DNA from: Cedecea lapagei
GTDB lineage: Bacteria > Pseudomonadota > Gammaproteobacteria > Enterobacterales > Enterobacteriaceae
DNA: 64,000 bases
Reading direction: 5' to 3'
Assembly (NCBI RefSeq): GCF_900635955.1
Contig: NZ_LR134201.1
Coordinates: 496,001 to 560,000, forward strand
Positions within the stretch are counted from its first letter, which is position 1; each line of letters opens with the position of its first letter. The position numbers were made by a program, and so were the translations under genes. Below the pieces are notes generated by a model. That model was not told where the DNA came from, did no database searches, and was given only the letters and a program-made list of their open reading frames with translations. Of this stretch, positions 63,634 to 64,000 are shown piece by piece.

Positions 63634-64000
63634 ATGAAATCATTGAAAATTGCCGCGAGCCACGACGTGGCTGCATTACTCTCAACGCATCGCGAAGTGG
63701 TTACGCTCGACGATACCGACTTCACCGATGTGGCGGCAGTTGTCATCTCCGTTGCGGATAGCCGCAGCGGTATTCTGGCTTTGCTTAAACGCACTGGGTT
63801 CAACCTGCCGGTCTTTATCTTTAGCGAAACCGCCGTTGAAGGCTTGCCGGCCGTGGCCGGCGTGATAGCCGGTAAAGCGCAGGATTATCTGGAGCTTGAA
63901 ACGGCGGCCAGCGATTACGAAGAAGATCTGCTGCCGCCGTTTTTCAACACGCTGAGCAAATACGTGGCGATGGACAACAGCACTTTTGCCTGCCCTGGTC
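63634..64000 (+). CDS. speC: Constitutive ornithine decarboxylase (partial, N-terminus)
   Basis: The first 122 codons (MKSLKIAASHDVAALLSTHR ...) match E. coli SpeC, which converts ornithine to putrescine with PLP. The visible part is the N-terminal wing domain, with TDFTDVAAVVISVADSRSGI near residues 28-47, and reaches the conserved NSTFACPG segment that opens the PLP domain. The gene runs off the right edge. The start at 63634 matches the E. coli start. Confidence 0.95.
   Translation, partial: MKSLKIAASHDVAALLSTHREVVTLDDTDFTDVAAVVISVADSRSGILALLKRTGFNLPVFIFSETAVEGLPAVAGVIAGKAQDYLELETAASDYEEDLLPPFFNTLSKYVAMDNSTFACPG

Noticed and set aside
63387..63761. 124-codon frame across the speC leader
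   Set aside because: Overlaps the well-supported speC start in another frame and shows no conserved features.

Overview
The window is chromosomal DNA from a member of the Enterobacteriaceae. Gene order and protein sequences follow the Escherichia coli ubiK-ribB ... tolC ... parE ... parC ... dkgA-yqhD-metC-exbBD ... speC arc very closely. Accessory content (inositol catabolism, a cysteine-conjugate-type locus, a microcin locus) points to an Enterobacter/Cedecea/Leclercia-like genus; the exact genus cannot be fixed from the sequence alone.

Layout. (1) 1-10.4 kb, core: the start of ubiK, ribB under an FMN riboswitch, ygiD, the tolC-ygiB-ygiC operon with a marbox before tolC, and the nudF-yqiB-cpdA-yqiA-parE operon. 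(2) 10.4-15.9 kb, accessory island between parE and ygiN: two small double-glycine-leader peptides, a CvaA-like membrane fusion protein, a CvaB-like peptidase/ABC exporter and an unrecognised regulator-like protein. This is a chromosomal class II microcin-type locus whose presumed outer-membrane partner, TolC, is encoded 5 kb away. (3) 16-24.4 kb, core: ygiN, mdaB, qseC, qseB, ygiW, parC, plsC, ftsP. (4) 24.6-29 kb: a HAD phosphatase facing a phnC-phnD-phnE-phnE phosphonate-type importer. (5) 29.2-35.9 kb, core: dkgA, yqhD, yqhC, yghB, metC, exbB-exbD. (6) 35.9-37.4 kb: three unrecognised genes, then yghZ. (7) 38.5-52.9 kb: a complete myo-inositol catabolic region (RpiR regulator, iolA, iolD, iolG, a sugar ABC transporter, a second Gfo/Idh dehydrogenase, iolC, iolE, iolB). 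(8) 53.1-62.6 kb: acetyltransferase, M20 deacylase, aminotransferase, flavin monooxygenase, Fe-type dehydrogenase, MmgE/PrpD protein and a polar amino-acid ABC transporter. It contains a counterpart of every member of the Bacillus yxeKLMNOPQ set for S-(2-succino)cysteine breakdown, plus two extra enzymes. (9) 62.6-64 kb: tRNA-Phe with a tandemly duplicated 3' flank, then a long structured leader and the start of speC.

Seven genes (qseC, qseB, exbD, yghZ, iolA, the inositol-region ABC ATPase, the Fe-type dehydrogenase) each carry one single-base frameshift, mostly in short homopolymers, and each regains a family-typical length when one base is corrected. This pattern looks more like residual sequencing error than gene decay.

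The most interesting parts are the microcin locus, with two glycine-rich precursors and no recognisable immunity gene; the extended yxe-like locus; the duplicated tRNA-Phe end; and the speC leader with a candidate upstream peptide and a strong hairpin.
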